From positions 1 to 8,080 of the forward strand of contig DATKYV010000204.1 of NCBI GenBank assembly GCA_035528275.1: a stretch of DNA of 8,080 nucleotides, written 5' to 3'. The stretch's first letter is position 1; every line of letters starts with the position of its first letter. Made by a program: the position numbers and the translations under genes. The DNA is from DATKYV01 sp035528275 (GTDB taxonomy: Bacteria; Acidobacteriota; Terriglobia; UBA7540). Positions 5,893 through 8,080 of the stretch are shown piece after piece. The notes below the pieces were generated by a model that was not told the DNA's origin, did not search any database, and worked only from the letters and a program-made list of their open reading frames with translations.

Positions 5893-6594
5893 ATGAAGTC
5901 ACTCGTAAAGTTTGACGCAAGAAGCTGTATTGCGTTTTTGTCTAAGGAGACCTACGAAGCGGCAGGCATCGCAACGTACTTTGAGGGTGATATGCTTGTG
6001 GGCCTAGCAGTCACCATCGAGCACCGCGAGGATGCGGAGTATGCCGAACTTATCGCCCAAGCCCACCGAAAGATTGTCCGGTTGATGGAGCTTGTCCATT
6101 TTGGCTCCGGAGTTCCGTTGCAGCTAGGTCCTGCCCACGTCCGGCCTATTGAATCTGATTCCGTGGTGATGATGGGCGGGAGTTCGATGAAAGCGAATGC
6201 AGTTATCACTAGACCAATTCCTTTGCCACCGTCGGACATGGTCGCAAGACTTTGCGACGATGAAGTGCGTCAGCTCGCTTGGTACAATTCCGCAGAGGCA
6301 TCCGCAACGGATATTGAAAAGATAAGGAGCTATTACCAAGTGCTTGAATGCGAGAAGCAAATAACTAACGGCCAATATACACCGCCCGCGGAGATGGAGT
6401 ATCTTCGCGATGCTGTGAGCCATCCCCGCCTTAACAGGAAAGTGAAAGCGATAGAATTCTTGCAGAACAATCTTGGAACAAACCATATAGACCCAAGCAA
6501 CAGCATCCACCTGAGTTTTATTAAGACCCGTGTCGAGCCCCTATGTGCGGAGGCACGTCGTGTTATCGAAGTGAGGCTTCCCAAGTGGTGGTAA
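5893..6594 (+). CDS. Hypothetical 233-residue protein with possible HEPN-like C-terminal half
   Basis: Not recognised with confidence. The ATG at 5893 follows AAGGA (5882-5886) by 6 bases. Residues 1 to about 115 look strand-rich (FEGDMLVGLAVTIEH, VVMMGG, AVITRPIPLP). From about 120 onward the protein is helical: EVRQLAWYNSAEAS, then IRSYYQVLECEKQI, LRDAVSHP and IEFLQNNLG, ending KTRVEPLCAEARRVIEVRL. The order of a YYxVLE helix followed by RDAVSH (Arg172 and His177, an Rx4H motif) resembles HEPN-like domains, which include RNA-cleaving defence and toxin proteins as well as non-catalytic members such as MauJ-like proteins. This is a resemblance by eye, not a family hit. Base composition is about 48-53% GC in lines counted, below the roughly 65% of the GH20-like gene, suggesting recent acquisition. 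No partner antitoxin gene adjoins it. Confidence 0.7.
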   Translation: MKSLVKFDARSCIAFLSKETYEAAGIATYFEGDMLVGLAVTIEHREDAEYAELIAQAHRKIVRLMELVHFGSGVPLQLGPAHVRPIESDSVVMMGGSSMKANAVITRPIPLPPSDMVARLCDDEVRQLAWYNSAEASATDIEKIRSYYQVLECEKQITNGQYTPPAEMEYLRDAVSHPRLNRKVKAIEFLQNNLGTNHIDPSNSIHLSFIKTRVEPLCAEARRVIEVRLPKWW

Positions 6595-6623
6595 CGCGCG
6601 CGGCGCGGGCATCGCTTTTGGAT

Positions 6624-6639
6624 GTCTGAGGCCTCAGAC
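6624..6639. other. Perfect 16-base palindrome
   Basis: GTCTGAGGCCTCAGAC is an exact palindrome 30 bases after the stop of the 233-residue protein gene. As RNA it can form a 6-bp stem with a GGCC loop; as DNA it could be a dimeric protein binding site. No T run follows. The rest of 6595-6726 shows no gene. Confidence 0.5.
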
Positions 6640-6726
6640 GCAGCTGGAGATGGAATCCTCGCTTAGCGAATCCCACCTTCTGCCGCGTCGGGAGAGTTAG
6701 TTCAGACCCGCGCAATCCGAAGAATG

Positions 6727-6756
6727 TTGAACACCCGCCACGTTTTCCGCTACACT
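6727..6756 (+). promoter_or_regulatory. Candidate sigma70-like promoter reading toward moxR
   Basis: TTGAAC (6727-6732) and TACACT (6751-6756) are separated by 18 bases, each with four of six consensus bases. A transcript from here would start near 6763, pass antisense through the tRNA gene, and reach moxR at 6975. No other plus-strand gene lies between, so moxR is the only obvious target. Confidence 0.3.
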
Positions 6757-6823
6757 AGCCGGGTAACGCAACCGTAGAAATCCGAAGAACCAGGGCGGCG
6801 CACGGCGCTTGAAGGCATTTTGA

Positions 6824-6898
6824 TGGTGGGCGGTACAGGATTCGAACCTGTGACTTCTACCGTGTGAGGATAGCACTCTACCGCTGAGTTAACCGCCC
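6824..6898 (-). tRNA. tRNA-Val(CAC)
   Basis: The minus strand folds into a full cloverleaf: acceptor GGGCGGT/ACCGCCC, D stem ACTC/GAGT, anticodon stem CTATC/GGTAG with one G-T pair, and T arm ACAGG-TTCGAAT-CCTGT. The anticodon loop CTCACAC places CAC at 34-36 (window 6864-6866), reading valine codon GUG. The 3' CCA is encoded (6824-6826) after discriminator A. All stems are otherwise perfectly paired, so the gene looks functional. Confidence 0.97.
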
Positions 6899-6910
6899 GC
6901 AGCGATTCTC

Positions 6911-6939
6911 AAGATAGCAGATTTCCCTCCGCCGGTCTA
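6911..6939 (-). promoter_or_regulatory. Candidate promoter for tRNA-Val
   Basis: On the minus strand, TAGACC (6934-6939) and TATCTT (6911-6916) are spaced by 17 bases, each with four of six consensus bases. TATCTT ends 12 bases before the mature tRNA 5' end, a suitable distance for a short precursor leader. It lies in the 76-base gap shared with the moxR start. Confidence 0.4.
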
Positions 6940-6974
6940 GGGAGACTGGGGAGCCTGAGGCGAACGCTCCGAGG

Positions 6975-7946
6975 ATGAAGCACACCGACGTCAACAACCG
7001 GGCGCCCGTCTCCACCGAGGCCCTTGCGCGGCTCCAGCATTCCATTCAAACGGTCATTCGCGGGAAAAACGAGGCGATTCAATTGGCGCTGGTGGCGCTT
7101 TTCGCCCGCGGCCACCTGCTCATCGAAGACGTCCCCGGCGTTGGCAAGACCACCCTGGCGCATTCCCTGGCGCGCTCGTTCAATTGCGCCTTCCATCGCA
7201 TTCAGTTCACCTCCGACATGCTGCCCACGGACGTCATCGGCGTCAGCGTCTTCCGCCAGCAGAGCCAGCGTTTCGAGTTCCGGCCGGGGCCCATCTTCGC
7301 CAACATCGTCCTGGCGGACGAGATCAACCGCACGACGCCCAAGACTCAGAGCGCCCTGCTCGAGGCCATGAACGAATACCAGGTAACGGTGGATAACCGA
7401 ACCTACCCCCTCCCTCAGCCCTTCATGGTAATGGCGACGCAGAATCCCATCGAGCATCACGGAACGTACCCTCTGCCCGAATCCCAGCTCGACCGCTTCC
7501 TGATGCGACTCAAAATGGGCTACCCCGACGCGGTGAGCGAAAAGGAAATCCTGCGGAACTTCGCCGATTCCGAACCTTTGCAGAGAATAGAGCCCGTGAT
7601 GTCGGCCGAGGAAGTGGTGGAAATCCAGCAGGCCGTGCGGCAGGTGGCGGTGGACGACCAACTGATGAACTACACGCTGGGCATCGTCGAAAAGACCCGT
7701 CAGCACGAATACTTGAGCCTGGGGATCAGCCCCCGCGGCTCCATGTCCCTCTACCGGGCGGCGCAGGCGCTGGCCATCCTGGAGGGCCGCAATTACACCA
7801 TTCCCGATGATTTCAAGCGGCTCGTCCTGCCGGTCTTTTCCCACCGATGTATCGTAAGCTCACGCTACATCTCTACTCTCAAGAAAGGCGAGCAGGCGGA
7901 AGGCATCCTCCAGGAAATCCTCGAGACAACTCCCGTGCCCCTCTGA
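6975..7946 (+). CDS. MoxR-family AAA+ ATPase
   Basis: The 323-residue protein is a complete MoxR ATPase. It has Walker A EDVPGVGKTT (51-60, Lys58), the MoxR stretch FTSDMLPTDVIG (78-89), Walker B IVLADEIN (111-118, Asp115 and Glu116), sensor 1 ATQNP (154-158), the arginine-finger region DRF (173-175) and sensor 2 SPRGS (252-256, Arg254). MoxR proteins form hexameric rings and act as chaperones that mature or load metal or cofactor into partners, typically with VWA-domain proteins. Usually a DUF58 gene follows directly; here the next 134 bases hold repeats and no visible start, so partner genes, if any, lie beyond the window. The ATG at 6975 is the first possible start after an in-frame TAG at 6915. 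GAGG sits both directly against it and 14 bases upstream, neither ideally spaced, so initiation may be weak. Confidence 0.95.
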   Translation: MKHTDVNNRAPVSTEALARLQHSIQTVIRGKNEAIQLALVALFARGHLLIEDVPGVGKTTLAHSLARSFNCAFHRIQFTSDMLPTDVIGVSVFRQQSQRFEFRPGPIFANIVLADEINRTTPKTQSALLEAMNEYQVTVDNRTYPLPQPFMVMATQNPIEHHGTYPLPESQLDRFLMRLKMGYPDAVSEKEILRNFADSEPLQRIEPVMSAEEVVEIQQAVRQVAVDDQLMNYTLGIVEKTRQHEYLSLGISPRGSMSLYRAAQALAILEGRNYTIPDDFKRLVLPVFSHRCIVSSRYISTLKKGEQAEGILQEILETTPVPL

Positions 7947-7953
7947 ATTGCCG

Positions 7954-8009
7954 ATTGATGATTGAAGATTGGCCAATTTTGGATTTTTGATTTTGGATTT
8001 TGGATTGCT
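7954..8009. repeat. Heptad tandem repeat, 8 units (family GATTTTG)
   Basis: Starting 7 bases after the moxR stop, eight consecutive 7-base units run without a register break. The left units are degenerate (ATTGATG, ATTGAAG) and the right ones nearly identical (GATTTTT, GATTTTG, GATTTTG). The tract is markedly A+T rich compared with its surroundings. It could fray the 3' end of the moxR transcript, but no terminator hairpin is evident. Confidence 0.85.
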
Positions 8010-8060
8010 CTTTCGCCCACCCTCACCGCTTCAAGCCGACAAACCGTCAAGAGGAATTAA

Positions 8061-8080
8061 GCCTTCTGCCTTCTGCCTTC
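8061..8080. repeat. Heptad tandem repeat GCCTTCT, runs off the window
   Basis: Two exact copies of GCCTTCT and a third cut at six bases by the right edge. The true array length is unknown. Between this and the previous array, 8010-8060 holds no gene that I can see. Confidence 0.8.

Noticed and set aside
5704..6833. Short direct match TGGTGGG at 5704 and at the tRNA-Val 3' end (6824) as att sites of an island
   Set aside because: Only 7 bases (9 of 10 with a mismatch) in G-rich sequence, with no integrase gene and no T-arm duplication.
6909..7844. Minus-strand open frame of 311 codons
   Set aside because: Antisense to the clearly identified MoxR ATPase; third-codon bias of the real gene explains the open frame.

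Overview
The window looks like a chromosomal segment from a high-GC, free-living bacterium, most plausibly an Acidobacteriota member. That placement is inference. It rests on the mix of gene families (a single-domain GH20-like secreted protein, an EthD-family protein, a DinB_2-type protein, an M56/TonB-style TonB-C remnant and a divergent YchF) and on short heptameric tandem repeats filling the gaps between genes. No marker in the window fixes the phylum.

Left arm (1-2440, all minus strand). Transcription order is a YchF-family P-loop NTPase, a ZIP-family metal transporter, then an IscU/NifU-type Fe-S scaffold that runs off the left edge. The gaps of 122 and 199 bases carry heptad repeats and one strong stem-loop, so these are neighbours rather than a tight operon. 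Metal uptake beside Fe-S assembly is a sensible but unproven association.

Middle (2441-5627, plus strand). A 241-base divergent region holds a good sigma70-like promoter for an exported GH20-like glycoside hydrolase. A run of small genes follows: an EthD-family protein with a very strong ribosome binding site, an orphan TonB C-terminal domain fragment lying in the -1 frame directly after it, a basic 115-residue protein of unknown function, and a DinB/DUF664-type metal-binding protein. Each intact gene has its own strong Shine-Dalgarno sequence.

Right arm (5628-8080). A visibly less GC-rich gene (about 50% in lines counted by hand, against about 65% in the GH20-like gene) encodes an unrecognised 233-residue protein whose C-terminal half has an Rx4H motif compatible with a HEPN-like fold. 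It is followed by a perfect 16-base palindrome, a tRNA-Val(CAC) on the minus strand, and a MoxR-family AAA+ ATPase on the plus strand. A 56-base heptad array starts 7 bases after the moxR stop, and another heptad array runs off the right edge.

Most genes here are recognisable housekeeping or accessory families. The least explained elements are the set of unrelated repeats that all have a 7-base period, the HEPN-like protein, and the EthD/TonB-C junction. I see no complete undescribed multi-gene system.
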